Shown here piece after piece: positions 1-8,206 of a DNA stretch of 64,000 nucleotides. The notes below the pieces were generated by a model. The model was not told the DNA's origin. It made no database searches and saw only the letters and a program-made list of their open reading frames with translations. Within the stretch, counting starts at the first letter, position 1. The number at the start of each line of letters is the position of its first letter. The position numbers and the translations under genes were made by a program. The DNA comes from Desulfofundulus australicus DSM 11792 (GTDB lineage Bacteria > Bacillota > Desulfotomaculia > Desulfotomaculales > Desulfovirgulaceae), in NCBI RefSeq assembly GCF_900129285.1, contig NZ_FQUW01000007.1, forward strand, positions 80,765 through 144,764. The letters run 5' to 3'.

Positions 1-1044
1 CTTATTTGTAGCTCCCTGCAGGGACAAGCCTTTGAAATCCTGTTCGTCGATGACAGCAACGATGGAACCCCCAGGGTTCTGGAAGAACTGAGCCATAAAA
101 ATCCACAAATCAGATTCATCCACCGGCATAACCAGCGGGGCCTGGCCACCGCCGTGGTAGAGGGGTTCAAAGCAGCCAGGGGGAATATACTGGCTGTTAT
201 GGACGCAGATCTTCAGCACCCACCGGAAATACTCCCCCACATGCTGAAGAGCATCAGGGAGGGGAATGATCTGGTCATAGCCTCCCGCTTTGTGCCTGGC
301 GGAGATGACGGCGGTCTATCCCCTTTAAGAAAACTGATATCCCTGACGGCCCGTTTAATTGGACGGTTGGCCCTCAAAAAAGTGCGACCGGTAAAGGATC
401 CCGTGAGCGGATTTTTTATGTTGAAAAGAAAAGTTATTGATGGTGTTACCCTCTCCCCTCTGGGGTGGAAAATACTTATGGAAATACTGGTACGGGGGCG
501 TTATCACCGGACGGCCGAAATACCCTATATCTTCGAACGTCGCCGGGGTAACCACTCCAAAATGAATATAACTGAACAGGTTAATTACCTGCGCCACCTG
601 GTGCGCCTGGTATTAAGCAGCCCGGAAGACTTGCGTTTCTGGAAATTTTGCCTGGTGGGAACTGCTGGAGTAATGGTCAATATGTTTTTCTTCCTTCTCT
701 TCAATCGTTTGTTTTCCCTGGACGTGGTACTTTCCGCTCTCCTGGCCACCAGTCTGGCTATTTTTGGGAATTTTATGCTTAACGATTTCTTTACCTGGAC
801 ACAGCAAAAAGAGGATCACCTGCTAAACCGTGCCATAAAATTTTATCTTTGCTCCGGCGCGGGCATGGTTATTAATGTGGCTGTTTTAAGCGCTTTACAC
901 TGTTACCTGCGCATACCGGCCATCCTGGCGAACGGGGCAGGAATTCTTGCTTCCACAGCATGGAATTATTATGCCAATAATCGCTGGACCTGGGCAAATA
1001 CAACTTCCCGGCAACTGGCCAGCGAAAAATCCGACTCCCATTAA
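1..1044 (+). CDS. Polyprenyl-phosphate glycosyltransferase (GT2) fused to GtrA-like domain, 5' end missing
   Basis: The frame is open from base 1, so the start lies left of the window. The product is a family 2 glycosyltransferase of the dolichol/undecaprenyl-phosphate sugar synthase type with a C-terminal GtrA-like membrane domain. VDDSNDGT (from about base 46) is the nucleotide-binding edge and MDADLQHPPE the metal-binding DxD region; the last 130 or so residues hold several hydrophobic helices. Proteins of this build load a sugar onto polyprenyl phosphate and assist its passage across the membrane for envelope glycosylation. The sugar cannot be told. It converges on rnpB, with a shared hairpin between them. 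Confidence 0.88.
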   Translation, partial: LICSSLQGQAFEILFVDDSNDGTPRVLEELSHKNPQIRFIHRHNQRGLATAVVEGFKAARGNILAVMDADLQHPPEILPHMLKSIREGNDLVIASRFVPGGDDGGLSPLRKLISLTARLIGRLALKKVRPVKDPVSGFFMLKRKVIDGVTLSPLGWKILMEILVRGRYHRTAEIPYIFERRRGNHSKMNITEQVNYLRHLVRLVLSSPEDLRFWKFCLVGTAGVMVNMFFFLLFNRLFSLDVVLSALLATSLAIFGNFMLNDFFTWTQQKEDHLLNRAIKFYLCSGAGMVINVAVLSALHCYLRIPAILANGAGILASTAWNYYANNRWTWANTTSRQLASEKSDSH

Positions 1045-1092
1045 AAATTTTCTTAAATATAACAGCCTATTTAAAAACATTAAAAACACGAA

Positions 1093-1120
1093 ACCGGACT
1101 GTCATTTTCAACAGTCCGGT
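1093..1120 (-). terminator. Hairpin terminator between the glycosyltransferase gene and rnpB
   Basis: A perfect 10-bp stem (ACCGGACTGT, 1093-1102, with ACAGTCCGGT, 1111-1120) closes an 8-nt loop. Read on the minus strand it follows rnpB by a few bases and leads into a T-rich stretch; on the plus strand it is followed by CTTTT, so it can serve both convergent units. Confidence 0.8.
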
Positions 1121-1125
1121 CTTTT

Positions 1126-1500
1126 ATGCTGTGAGCAAACCTGTAAGCCGAGTTCTGTCTTGGGTGATCATCTATCTGGGACGCCAGTTGCCTGACGCCT
1201 CTAGCGACCTTTACCCGGGGACGGAGCGGGCCACCCCATTGTCCCCCTATTCGGTCTTGCTCCAGGTGGGGTTTACCTAGCCGGCCCGTCGCCGTGGCCG
1301 CTGGTGCGCTCTTACCGCACCGTTCCACCCTTGCCCGGCACACAGCCCAGCGGCTAAAGTGCCGGGCGGTCTGCATTTCTGTGGCACTTTCCTTGGGGTC
1401 GCCCCCACTGGGTGTTACCCAGCACCCTGCCCTGTGGAGCTCGGACTTTCCTCAGGCACCTGCAAGGTGCCCGCGATCACCCGGTTTACTCACAGCAACT
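1126..1500 (-). ncRNA. rnpB: RNase P RNA, bacterial type A
   Basis: This is the catalytic RNA that trims 5' leaders from pre-tRNAs. Diagnostic parts in order on the minus strand are the P1 5' strand GCTGTGAGTAAACC, the conserved GAGGAAAGTCCGAGCTCC block (about 1440-1460), the GGTAAGAGCGCACC region (about 1305-1320), the AGACCGAATAGG block near 1250 and the 3' core ACAGAACTCGGCTTACAG. The 3' strand GGTTTGCTCACAGC pairs back with the 5' end, which fixes the boundaries to within a few bases. A promoter lies just upstream and a hairpin terminator just downstream. Confidence 0.96.
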
Positions 1501-1514
1501 CTCATGCTTAAAGG

Positions 1515-1543
1515 ATTATAACACATTCGAATTGCCTTTTCAA
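1515..1543 (-). promoter_or_regulatory. Sigma-A promoter of rnpB
   Basis: On the minus strand TTGAAA (1538-1543) and TATAAT (1515-1520) are separated by 17 bp, close to the vegetative consensus. The expected transcription start, about 7 nt downstream, falls at the predicted 5' end of RNase P RNA. Confidence 0.85.
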
Positions 1544-1573
1544 ATGTTTTATTTATGCAAATTTCATGCCTTG

Positions 1574-1738
1574 TTACTTACTTTCCTGCAGCAGTCGTAA
1601 GCGCTCCAGTTTCTCCTCCAGTTCTTCAAGCCGCTCTACCATTTCTGCTTTCACAGAATGAGCCGGCCAGCGTCTCTTTAATTCATCAATTTCTTCTTTC
1701 AAAAGAATTATTTGTTTTTCTAAGTCTTCGCCACCCAT
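1574..1738 (-). CDS. Small coiled-coil protein, 54 aa, function unknown
   Basis: The frame starts at ATG with a GGGGGTGA ribosome-binding site 4 nt upstream and ends at TAA. The product is charged and mostly helical: two heptad-rich segments (around residues 5-20 and 32-50) flank a central RRWPAHS. I do not recognise a characterised family. Leu, Glu and Lys-rich two-helix proteins of this size are common as uncharacterised genes in clostridia. It could pair with itself as a coiled coil. The good SD and clean frame make a real gene likely. Confidence 0.65.
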   Translation of the reverse strand: MGGEDLEKQIILLKEEIDELKRRWPAHSVKAEMVERLEELEEKLERLRLLQESK

Positions 1739-1839
1739 TAAATCACCCCCGGTAAAATATCCCGCAACGGAACGCCCGGAGCAATTTTGTTATTATAAAA
1801 CCGTCCGGCCAGGACACCGGAACAGTTTCACCGCCTCAA

Positions 1840-1975
1840 CTTGAAGAAAGTATTTCGGGATGTGCCCTGGTTTTAGTCGTCGCTCCCGGGTCGTATTGCT
1901 GGCCGGGGCCTGGTCCGGCGGCGCTCACTCCAGGTCGTTCCTCCCATAAAACCAGGGCATATAAGAAGTTTTTAC
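1840..1975. repeat. Dispersed palindromic repeat, copy A (short form)
   Basis: Starting near CTTG, this segment matches 30693-30925 (copy B). Its core is bounded by the inverted repeat TGCCCTGGTTTTA (1863-1875) and TAAAACCAGGGCA (1947-1959). Both copies share the left arm (TTTTAGTCGTCGCTCCC) and right arm (GCGCTCACTCCAGGTCG). Copy A lacks about 90 bp of internal sequence found in copy B. It lies directly downstream of tatA. I see no gene in it. Confidence 0.8.
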
Positions 1976-1995
1976 GACAGCCTGAGGGGGCGGCT

Positions 1996-2196
1996 TCACC
2001 GAACCGCATTTTCCTTAACGGCTTCACCGGGTACTGCTCCCTCTTTATCCTCCTCTCTGACCGGGTTAGCCGCCCGACGAAATTCCCTCAAGCCCTTTCC
2101 CAAAGCCTGCCCCACTTCCGGCAGTTTGGACGGTCCAAAAATCACCAGGGCAATAATTAAAATTAAAATCAACTCCCACGGTCCCATACCAAACAT
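1996..2196 (-). CDS. tatA: Sec-independent translocase subunit TatA
   Basis: This 66-residue protein has the standard TatA plan: a short N-terminal membrane helix (about residues 6-21), the FGPSKLPE hinge, then an amphipathic helix ([15 protein letters not shown]) and a charged tail. TatA polymerises around TatC to pass folded proteins with twin-arginine signals across the membrane. The start has AGGAGGGG upstream. It follows tatC by about 27 bp, and no TatB is present, as in other Gram-positive minimal Tat systems. The operon also contains a likely Tat substrate, the ferredoxin-like protein at 3738. Confidence 0.95.
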   Translation of the reverse strand: MFGMGPWELILILIIALVIFGPSKLPEVGQALGKGLREFRRAANPVREEDKEGAVPGEAVKENAVR

Positions 2197-2223
2197 ATAA
2201 ACCCCTCCTTTACTGATTGTAAA

Positions 2224-2985
2224 TCAGGTGCTAACCTCCAACATACATGCTTTATTACCCACTTTAGAGCGGTAGAACCGGTAGACCAGGTAGGACACCA
2301 CGACACCTGCCTCGTACAGCAGCACCATGGGCAAGGCCATCATCAACTGGGAGATAACATCGGAACCCGGTGTTAAGACAGCCGCGAGAATGAAATTTAC
2401 CAACAGAGCGTACTTGCGTTTTTTCACCAGCCAGCGGGGCGTGACCAGCCCCATCCGGGTCAAAACAAAGGCCGCCAGGGGCAACTGGAAAACCAGACCA
2501 AAGGGAATGAAGAAAGCCAGCACAAAAGAAAGATAATCGCGCACGGTGATCATGGGCTGCAGCCCTTCCGTTACCAGTACCAGCAAAAACCGTACGGTGA
2601 GGGGAAAGACCGTAAAGTAGGCGAAAGCAACCCCGGTTGCAAAAAGGGTCACCGAGAGGGGAAAGAGCACGAGTAAAAGGCGCCTTTCCCCCCGGGTGAG
2701 GGCGGGCAGGATAAAACCCAGCACCTGCCACACCATAACCGGAAACGCAAGGATGAATCCCGCCAGGAGGCTGACCTTAATTTTGGTTATGAACGCCTCA
2801 CCCACCCGGGTGGCAATTACAGGCACATCCAGCTCTTTCAAGGGCCTGGTCAAGAAGGCCAGCAGCTGATCGCCAAAGGCAAAGAAGGTAATGATCGCAC
2901 AGGCTATTAAAGCTATGGTTGAGACAATAACTACTCTGCGCAGTTCCCCAAGATGCCCCGCCAGGGGCATGGTCTTCCCATCCAT
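2224..2985 (-). CDS. tatC: Sec-independent translocase subunit TatC
   Basis: TatC is the six-helix receptor for twin-arginine signal peptides. The N-terminal HLGELRR motif and six hydrophobic segments are visible across about 253 residues, the normal length. I chose the ATG at 2985 because GGGAGGTG lies 6 nt upstream; the frame also holds a GTG 9 bp earlier, but that codon overlaps the ribosome-binding site. Downstream of the cytochrome b gene and upstream of tatA in the same transcript. Confidence 0.95.
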   Translation of the reverse strand: MDGKTMPLAGHLGELRRVVIVSTIALIACAIITFFAFGDQLLAFLTRPLKELDVPVIATRVGEAFITKIKVSLLAGFILAFPVMVWQVLGFILPALTRGERRLLLVLFPLSVTLFATGVAFAYFTVFPLTVRFLLVLVTEGLQPMITVRDYLSFVLAFFIPFGLVFQLPLAAFVLTRMGLVTPRWLVKKRKYALLVNFILAAVLTPGSDVISQLMMALPMVLLYEAGVVVSYLVYRFYRSKVGNKACMLEVST

Positions 2986-3013
2986 CCCCTTCACCTCCCC
3001 TTGCTGACCAGCA

Positions 3014-3748
3014 TTAAACCGTCATGTCCTGTGGCAAATTAGCCGACCGTTCCCGGGAACCTGGAGATGGGGCCCGCTTTTTAACCAGGCGATCATACCA
3101 CAGGGGATGCCGGTGTTTTACGTATTCCAGGTCCACCTTGCCGGTAAACATTCCCCGCAAAAGGGGCCTGTTGGCCTTGAAAAGGAAGGCCGCCAGGTGG
3201 GCCAGAATGCCGAAAATCAACATAAAGGTGGCAAAAGTGTGTATATCGGTGACCCAGATCATGGTGTTGCCCGGGAAATTAATGCCCGGCAGATTTTTCA
3301 ATACCTTGACGATCCCGGTGACAATGATAACCAGAAGCCAGAAGCCAATATAGGCATAGGCCAGTCTTTGCTCGGCCAGAAACTTGTCGCTGGGTGGTTC
3401 CTTACCACCGGTAAACATGGCCCTGATGATCATGTATGATTCTTTAAGGTCGCCCCTCCTGGGCAGGATACCATATTCCCTGCGCAGGACATGAAACACA
3501 ATATGATATGCCACCGCGAACATCAACACAGCTGCAGCTACATAATGCAAGTAGAGGGTTGCCGCAAAATCTGCCGACCAGCCCAGGCCGGGAATTTTAT
3601 AAATCATGTAACGCCTGTAGACGGGCATCTGACCAATTCCGCTAAAGATAAGCAGAATGGTTGAAATGGCTACAGCCCAGTGAACAAAGAGCACCGAGGC
3701 ACTATGCCGGCGAATTTTTTTATCTTTTTCCCGGATCCTATCCACCAT
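3014..3748 (-). CDS. Cytochrome b subunit, formate dehydrogenase gamma (FdnI/FdhC) type
   Basis: A 244-residue di-haem cytochrome b. Four membrane spans are evident, with histidines in or near them (VHWAVAIS, LHYVAAA, YHIVFHVL, DIHTFATFMLIFGILAHL) as expected for haem and quinone sites. Proteins of this family take electrons from a periplasm-facing iron-sulfur subunit and reduce menaquinone. The start overlaps the stop of the iron-sulfur gene by 11 bp, so the two are translationally coupled. No catalytic molybdopterin or hydrogenase subunit is beside it. Confidence 0.88.
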   Translation of the reverse strand: MVDRIREKDKKIRRHSASVLFVHWAVAISTILLIFSGIGQMPVYRRYMIYKIPGLGWSADFAATLYLHYVAAAVLMFAVAYHIVFHVLRREYGILPRRGDLKESYMIIRAMFTGGKEPPSDKFLAEQRLAYAYIGFWLLVIIVTGIVKVLKNLPGINFPGNTMIWVTDIHTFATFMLIFGILAHLAAFLFKANRPLLRGMFTGKVDLEYVKHRHPLWYDRLVKKRAPSPGSRERSANLPQDMTV

Positions 3749-4748
3749 GGTCTTCTCCCCCTTTTATGGTCCTGTAAGCAGCATAACCGGCCGCAAAGGC
3801 TCCCGCCAGCGGAGCTGCCAGCAGGGCGCCGGCAATACCGTTAACCGAATCAAGGAAGTTTCCCACACCCTCCGGCATAGCGGGAAATCCCGGGGCTTCC
3901 GGGTTCGGTTGCCTGTTTTTTTGCATCATCAACTGCTCATGAATTTTGGCAAAGGAAACTGGCGAAACGTAAAAGGTGGACGTCCCGCCGTTTTCCTTAT
4001 CCCCGTAAATATAACCGCCAATTTCCCGGGCCCGTTTCCAGGCCTGCTCCCGCATTTCTTCCTTATCGCCAAAGGCAATGGCACCCCTGGGGCAGGCCTC
4101 CACGCAAGCCGGGATTTTCCCTTCTTTAACCCGGTGGTAGCACAGGTCGCACTTGTACATTACCCCGCCTCCCACGTACCTGGGGGCTAACTTCATGTAC
4201 AGTCCCACCCCTGCCTGCCGGGCGGGTATTCCCCAGGGACAAACATCCCGGCACTTGGCACCCCCAAGGCAAAGGTTGGGGTTGATGATTACCGGACCCT
4301 CGGAGGTCTTGCCCTGGGCACCGAAAGGACAGAGATTGGCGCAGGGCGGGTTATCACAGTGCATACACCGCCGGGGGATGAATACATCCACCGCGCGACC
4401 ATCCTGTTTCACCTGCACATGCTGCACAAAGGTCCAGTTATAGGGCGTCAGGCGTGCAGTCAGATCCTTTTTGTCCCGCCAGTCTTCTTTCTTCTTGTGG
4501 GGCCAGTAGTATTCAATGTGTTCGGCTGGTTTTGGAAACTTGAAACTGTTTTCCTCCCGGCAGGCGCTAACACACCGGGGTACCTTCAATCCCTTGCAGC
4601 CGTCACATTTCGTTAAATCATAGAAGGTCCCCCGGGGGGTAATGGCGGCACCCCCTGCTGTCTTTTCCAGCCCGAACAGCACCAACCCGGAAGCTACGCC
4701 TGCCGCCAGAGTGCGCTTGATAAAATCCCGCCGCGATAACAAGGGCAT
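3738..4748 (-). CDS. Tat-exported 4Fe-4S ferredoxin-type electron-transfer subunit (FdnH/HybA-like)
   Basis: A 336-residue protein with an N-terminal twin-arginine signal (SRRDFIKRTLAAG), four cysteine clusters for 4Fe-4S centres (CDGCKGLKVPRCVSAC, CMHCDNPPCANLCPFGA, CLGGAKCRDVC, and CDLCYHRV with CVEACPRGA) and a C-terminal hydrophobic segment (about 305-327). This is the design of the beta subunit of respiratory formate dehydrogenase and of HybA-like subunits, which wire an exported enzyme to a membrane cytochrome b. It shares an operon with that cytochrome b and with tatC and tatA. The catalytic subunit is absent here and may be encoded elsewhere. Confidence 0.88.
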   Translation of the reverse strand: MPLLSRRDFIKRTLAAGVASGLVLFGLEKTAGGAAITPRGTFYDLTKCDGCKGLKVPRCVSACREENSFKFPKPAEHIEYYWPHKKKEDWRDKKDLTARLTPYNWTFVQHVQVKQDGRAVDVFIPRRCMHCDNPPCANLCPFGAQGKTSEGPVIINPNLCLGGAKCRDVCPWGIPARQAGVGLYMKLAPRYVGGGVMYKCDLCYHRVKEGKIPACVEACPRGAIAFGDKEEMREQAWKRAREIGGYIYGDKENGGTSTFYVSPVSFAKIHEQLMMQKNRQPNPEAPGFPAMPEGVGNFLDSVNGIAGALLAAPLAGAFAAGYAAYRTIKGGEDHGG

Positions 4749-4846
4749 CTGTTACCCCCCTTTAAATTTGTAAAATAACCGGGTTTCCAGCCCGGAGTTT
4801 AAAAAGTAAAAACAGGAACAGTGAATCCGGCCGGACTCAGCTACCT

Positions 4847-4862
4847 ATACCTGTAGGGGTAT
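4847..4862. promoter_or_regulatory. Candidate CsoR/CstR-family operator
   Basis: ATACCTGTAGGGGTAT is an imperfect palindrome (6 bp of each arm pair across the centre) resembling the ATACCCC..GGGGTAT operators of CsoR/CstR-type copper or sulfane-sulfur repressors. It sits between the predicted -10 box and the start of the ferredoxin-cytochrome-tat operon, a position that would block transcription. A second similar palindrome lies at 4949-4963. No CsoR-type gene is in this window. Confidence 0.4.
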
Positions 4863-4873
4863 ATGGTGATTAT

Positions 4874-4902
4874 AGATTAGCATACAGCTTCCACCCTGTC
4901 AA
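4874..4902 (-). promoter_or_regulatory. Promoter of the ferredoxin-cytochrome b-tatCA operon
   Basis: A perfect TTGACA (4897-4902) lies 17 bp from TAATCT (4874-4879) on the minus strand; a TATAAT at 4869-4874 is an alternative -10. The candidate operator lies just downstream. Confidence 0.6.
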
Positions 4903-4948
4903 TACTCTTATATAAAAAGACTCAGCAATAATAAATTAAAGAAAATAA

Positions 4949-4963
4949 ATACCCCGCGGGGTA
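4949..4963 (-). terminator. Palindrome after ytrI: weak terminator or second operator
   Basis: TACCCCGCGGGGTA is a perfect palindrome 13 bp after the ytrI stop. On the minus strand it is followed by ATTTATTTTCTTT, which suits termination, but the palindrome has no loop of its own. Its ATACCCC..GGGGTA sequence also resembles the operator at 4847. Confidence 0.4.
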
Positions 4964-4975
4964 AGGCCAGGCCTT

Positions 4976-5470
4976 CTACTGCGGGGACATGCCGGGAACA
5001 GGGGTATTCTTCTGGGGCAACGCTTCCAGGTAAATAATGGTCCGCTCGGCCACCACTACCAGTTTTACTTCCAGCACATACTTTCTCCCGTCCACATCCA
5101 CCTGGCGCCGGTCCACCACCCGCGGGATCAGCAGGTGGTCCAGGCGGCTCACCTCCTGCCCCAGTAAAGGATGCAGCCACTCCCGCACGTGATTTTCTAT
5201 AACCAGACGGGCCCGGGTCTGATCCAACCCGGGTATTTCCTTTTCCTGGACCAGCGTGACGTTAACCTCCAGGGCAGTAATGGTTTGAGGCCGGCGGCTG
5301 GCCAAATTTTCCTTCACCTGCTGCAATTCCTTTTCCGTGGCCGCCAGCTTTTCTTTCAACTCGTTGTTGGCCAGGGTAAGGCGGTCCACCTGCTGTCCCA
5401 GCAGGGCATTGACCAGGGCCCCGCCTGAAAGCATACCTATCAGCATGGCCGCCACTAAGCGAGTTTTCAT
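4976..5470 (-). CDS. ytrI: YtrI-like sporulation membrane protein
   Basis: A 164-residue protein with an N-terminal signal anchor (residues 5-24), a coiled coil (about 28-60, LTLANNELKEKLAATEKELQ split across heptads) and a mixed alpha/beta C-terminal domain. I call it YtrI from its position directly downstream of ytrH, its length and its layout, which match the Bacillus ytrH-ytrI pair used in forespore engulfment-stage development. Sequence similarity alone would not settle it. Its ATG overlaps the ytrH stop (ATGA). Confidence 0.65.
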   Translation of the reverse strand: MKTRLVAAMLIGMLSGGALVNALLGQQVDRLTLANNELKEKLAATEKELQQVKENLASRRPQTITALEVNVTLVQEKEIPGLDQTRARLVIENHVREWLHPLLGQEVSRLDHLLIPRVVDRRQVDVDGRKYVLEVKLVVVAERTIIYLEALPQKNTPVPGMSPQ

Positions 5471-5793
5471 TTATTACCTCCGCACAGGGCCAGGATCAGA
5501 TAGTGAGCAGTCTGGGTTCCCGCCAGAGCACTGACAATATAAAAAAGCTGCTTGATCACCGCGCGGACTTCTCCCTGGAAAAGCCCGCTCTCTAAAATTT
5601 CAAAAGTGGAAAAGGTGCCCCCGATGGCGGCGGCAATGGCCCAGATTTTAATGTCCCGGGCCAGTTTAAGCATGGTGATCACCGGCGGTTCCCGAACCAG
5701 AACGGCAGCCAGGGACCCTACCAGCGATGCCCCCAGCAGGATGCCCAGGGCCGTAAAATAAATTAACACCATTTTATTGAGAAATGTCTCCAC
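5467..5793 (-). CDS. ytrH: Sporulation membrane protein YtrH
   Basis: This 108-residue protein has three hydrophobic segments and the YtrH signature KIWAIAAAIGGTF, followed by GLFQGEVRAVIKQLFYIVSALAG split across the second and third helices. In Bacillus the sigma-E-dependent homologue is needed for efficient sporulation. A GTG start is used, with GGGAGTGA 6 nt upstream. It forms a two-gene unit with the overlapping ytrI. It supports the view that the organism makes endospores. Confidence 0.87.
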   Translation of the reverse strand: METFLNKMVLIYFTALGILLGASLVGSLAAVLVREPPVITMLKLARDIKIWAIAAAIGGTFSTFEILESGLFQGEVRAVIKQLFYIVSALAGTQTAHYLILALCGGNK

Positions 5794-5890
5794 GACGGAT
5801 CACTCCCGGGACAAGTTTGTAATAAAAGTATTTTTTTGGCAGGAAAAATATGACTGGTCGGAGATTTTTTAAATAGTTAATTAAACAAAG

Positions 5891-5931
5891 AAAAACCCCC
5901 TTTCGCAAATTGGCCTGCAAAGGGAGTTTTT
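5891..5931 (-). terminator. Terminator of the abl/ABC transporter operon
   Basis: AAAAACcccCTTTcGC (5891-5906) pairs with GCaAAGGGagTTTTT (5917-5931). On the minus strand the stem follows the transporter ATPase stop by about 33 bp and ends in TTTTTC. Confidence 0.75.
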
Positions 5932-5963
5932 CTATGAATGTGGTGGGGAATTTAAGTGAAATT

Positions 5964-6692
5964 TCAGAGGACCCTGCTCAAGAAATCCCTGGTGCGGCTC
6001 TTTTGTGGCCGGCTGAAAACCCGGGCCGGCTCCCCTTCTTCCACAATGCGTCCCTCATCCATAAAGATCACCCGGTCTGCCACCTCCCGGGCAAAACCCA
6101 TTTCGTGGGTGACCACGATCATGGTCATGCCTTCCCTGGCCAGTTGCTTCATTACCGCCAGCACTTCCCCCACCAGCTCCGGGTCCAGGGCTGAAGTGGG
6201 CTCATCAAAAAGCATCAACCGGGGGTGCATGGCCAGGGCACGGGCAATGGCCACCCTCTGCTGCTGCCCGCCGGAAAGCTGACAGGGATAGGCGTCCACC
6301 TTATCGGCCAGCCCCACCTTGTGTAAGAGGGCCAGCGCTTCTTCTATGGCTTTTCCCCTGGGCACCTTTTTCACCATAACCGGTGCTTCGATAATATTTT
6401 CCAGCACGCTCATATGGGGAAAAAGGTTGAAATGCTGGAAGACCATACCTACCTCCCGGCGCAAAAGATTGAGATCATCCCGCCGGGGGTCGATCACTTT
6501 CCCGTCAAATATAACCTGGCCCTGTTCGGGCTGTTCCAGGAAATTCAAGCAGCGCAGCAGCGTGCTTTTGCCGGAACCGCTGGCCCCGATCAGCACCGCC
6601 ACCTCCCCCTCCCGCACCTCCAGGTTGACGTCCTTGAGGGCGTGCAGGCGACCAAACCACTTATTGAGATTGCGCACCTTGACCAGGCTCAT
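5964..6692 (-). CDS. Polar amino acid ABC transporter, ATP-binding protein
   Basis: A 242-residue ABC ATPase of the GlnQ/HisP type. Walker [10 protein letters not shown] (about 37-45), Q-loop, signature LSGGQQQR and Walker [14 protein letters not shown] are all intact. It powers uptake through the permease encoded 13 bp upstream and is the last gene of the five-gene unit beginning with ablA. The terminator follows. With ablAB as neighbours, lysine or a related cationic amino acid is the most natural substrate, which is inference. Confidence 0.94.
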   Translation of the reverse strand: MSLVKVRNLNKWFGRLHALKDVNLEVREGEVAVLIGASGSGKSTLLRCLNFLEQPEQGQVIFDGKVIDPRRDDLNLLRREVGMVFQHFNLFPHMSVLENIIEAPVMVKKVPRGKAIEEALALLHKVGLADKVDAYPCQLSGGQQQRVAIARALAMHPRLMLFDEPTSALDPELVGEVLAVMKQLAREGMTMIVVTHEMGFAREVADRVIFMDEGRIVEEGEPARVFSRPQKSRTRDFLSRVL

Positions 6693-6705
6693 TTCCCCTT
6701 CCCCC

Positions 6706-7356
6706 TTAACTTTCTATTTTCAAACGGCGTTCCAGGCGGTTGACCAGGAAGGTAAAGAGAACAACCAGGACCAGGTAATACAGGCCGGCGATGGTATAAA
6801 ATTGCAGCTCCGCAAAGTGGGTGGAAGCCAATTGCATGGAAACACCAAACAACTCTTTCATAGTTACGAAGGCGGCCAGCGATGAATCTTTTAAACCGAT
6901 AATAAACTGATTGCCTAAAGGAGGTACGACCCGCTTAAAGGCCTGGGGTAATATAACGCGGCGCATGGCCAGGCCGTAGCTCATGCCCAGGGAACGGGCG
7001 GCCTCCATTTGTCCCCGGTCAATGGATTGAATACCGCCGCGAAAAATCTCCGCAATGTAAGCGCCGTTATGCACGGCCAGGGCGATGGCCGCCGACCAGA
7101 AGCTGCCAAAGTCCACAATGGTAGCCAGGCCAAAATAAATGGCAAAGAGCTGTACAATGAGGGGGGTGCCGCGAATGACGGTAATATACGTGTCGGCGAT
7201 ACAACGCCAGAATCTGCGCCCGGATATTTTCATGAGGGCAAACACCAGTCCAATAACCATGCCCATGGCCAGGGCGGTAGCGGTGAGTTCCACCGTAACC
7301 GCCGCAGCCCGGATAAAAAAGGGTATGGAGGTTACCAGGTAATATAAGAAGTCCAT
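6706..7356 (-). CDS. Polar amino acid ABC transporter, permease
   Basis: A 216-residue HisM/GlnP-type permease with about five membrane spans. The EAA loop, which docks to the ATPase, reads [20 protein letters not shown]. It lies between the binding-protein and ATPase genes. Only one permease gene is present, so the channel is probably a homodimer. Length and motif are normal. Confidence 0.93.
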   Translation of the reverse strand: MDFLYYLVTSIPFFIRAAAVTVELTATALAMGMVIGLVFALMKISGRRFWRCIADTYITVIRGTPLIVQLFAIYFGLATIVDFGSFWSAAIALAVHNGAYIAEIFRGGIQSIDRGQMEAARSLGMSYGLAMRRVILPQAFKRVVPPLGNQFIIGLKDSSLAAFVTMKELFGVSMQLASTHFAELQFYTIAGLYYLVLVVLFTFLVNRLERRLKIES

Positions 7357-7413
7357 TTTGCGTCCTCCCGCAAGTGATGTCTATCCGGGCAGCGCACCGG
7401 AGCAAAAACAACA

Positions 7414-8178
7414 CTACTTACTTATATCGGTGCCGAAGTATTTTTTGCTGATGGCCAGATAGGTCCCGTCGGCCTTGATTTCTTCCAGGGCTTGATTTAC
7501 CTTTTCCCTTAGCGGGTCGCCCTTGCGAAAGGCTATGCCCACGTTTTCAACAAAAAGCAGGTCCCCCACCGGCCTGATGTCCAGCTTTTGCTCGCGGGCG
7601 GCAATCGTACCCACAAACCGGTCGGTAATTACCGCCTCCACCCTCCCCCGGGCCAGATCCTGCAGGGCGGTCACATCACTGGTGTAATTCTTGATGTTTT
7701 TGGTATATTTCCGGGCTTCCTGGTCGTAAACACTGGAGATCAGCACGCCCACGGGCGTGTTGTCTTTTATGTCCTGGATATCCTTGATGTTAGAATCGTT
7801 ACGTACAAAAAGTTGGGGGCCGGAAACGTAATAGGGATCGGAAAAGTCCACCTGCTTTTGCCTTTCCGGCGTGATGGTCATACTGCCCAGAATGGCATCG
7901 TACTTTTTCGCCTTTAAGCCGCTGATCAATCCTTCCCAGGGTGTGGCAATGGGCACGGGCTTCATGCCCATCTTTTCAGCCAGGGCCCGGCCAATTTCCA
8001 CGTCAAACCCGGTGAGCTGGTTGTTTTCGTCGAAGTAGTTAAAAGGACGGTACTGCCCGGACATGGCGTAGGTAAAGGCAGGCTCCTGTTCCGTACCACC
8101 ACCGGAATTGCAGCCGGCCAGGATGACCAGCGCAAAGACAAAACCCAGCAATAAAGAAAGCCACTTATTTTTTCCCAC
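7414..8178 (-). CDS. Polar amino acid ABC transporter, substrate-binding lipoprotein
   Basis: A 254-residue family 3 solute-binding protein. The signal peptide ends in the lipobox LAGC (Cys 23), so the protein is tethered to the outer face of the membrane. FTYAMSGQYRPFNYFDENN is the usual first strand and ligand loop, and GFDVEIGRALAEKMG the family motif. It follows ablB by 28 bp and starts the transport part of the operon. Ligand preference cannot be read with certainty; lysine is suggested by context. Confidence 0.92.
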   Translation of the reverse strand: MGKNKWLSLLLGFVFALVILAGCNSGGGTEQEPAFTYAMSGQYRPFNYFDENNQLTGFDVEIGRALAEKMGMKPVPIATPWEGLISGLKAKKYDAILGSMTITPERQKQVDFSDPYYVSGPQLFVRNDSNIKDIQDIKDNTPVGVLISSVYDQEARKYTKNIKNYTSDVTALQDLARGRVEAVITDRFVGTIAAREQKLDIRPVGDLLFVENVGIAFRKGDPLREKVNQALEEIKADGTYLAISKKYFGTDISK

Positions 8179-8206
8179 TTTAAGTCCCCCTTATTTCATC
8201 CAATTC

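Noticed and set aside
1080..1521. Open frames on both strands over 1080-1521
   Set aside because: They lie across RNase P RNA, whose conserved blocks and pairing explain the sequence.
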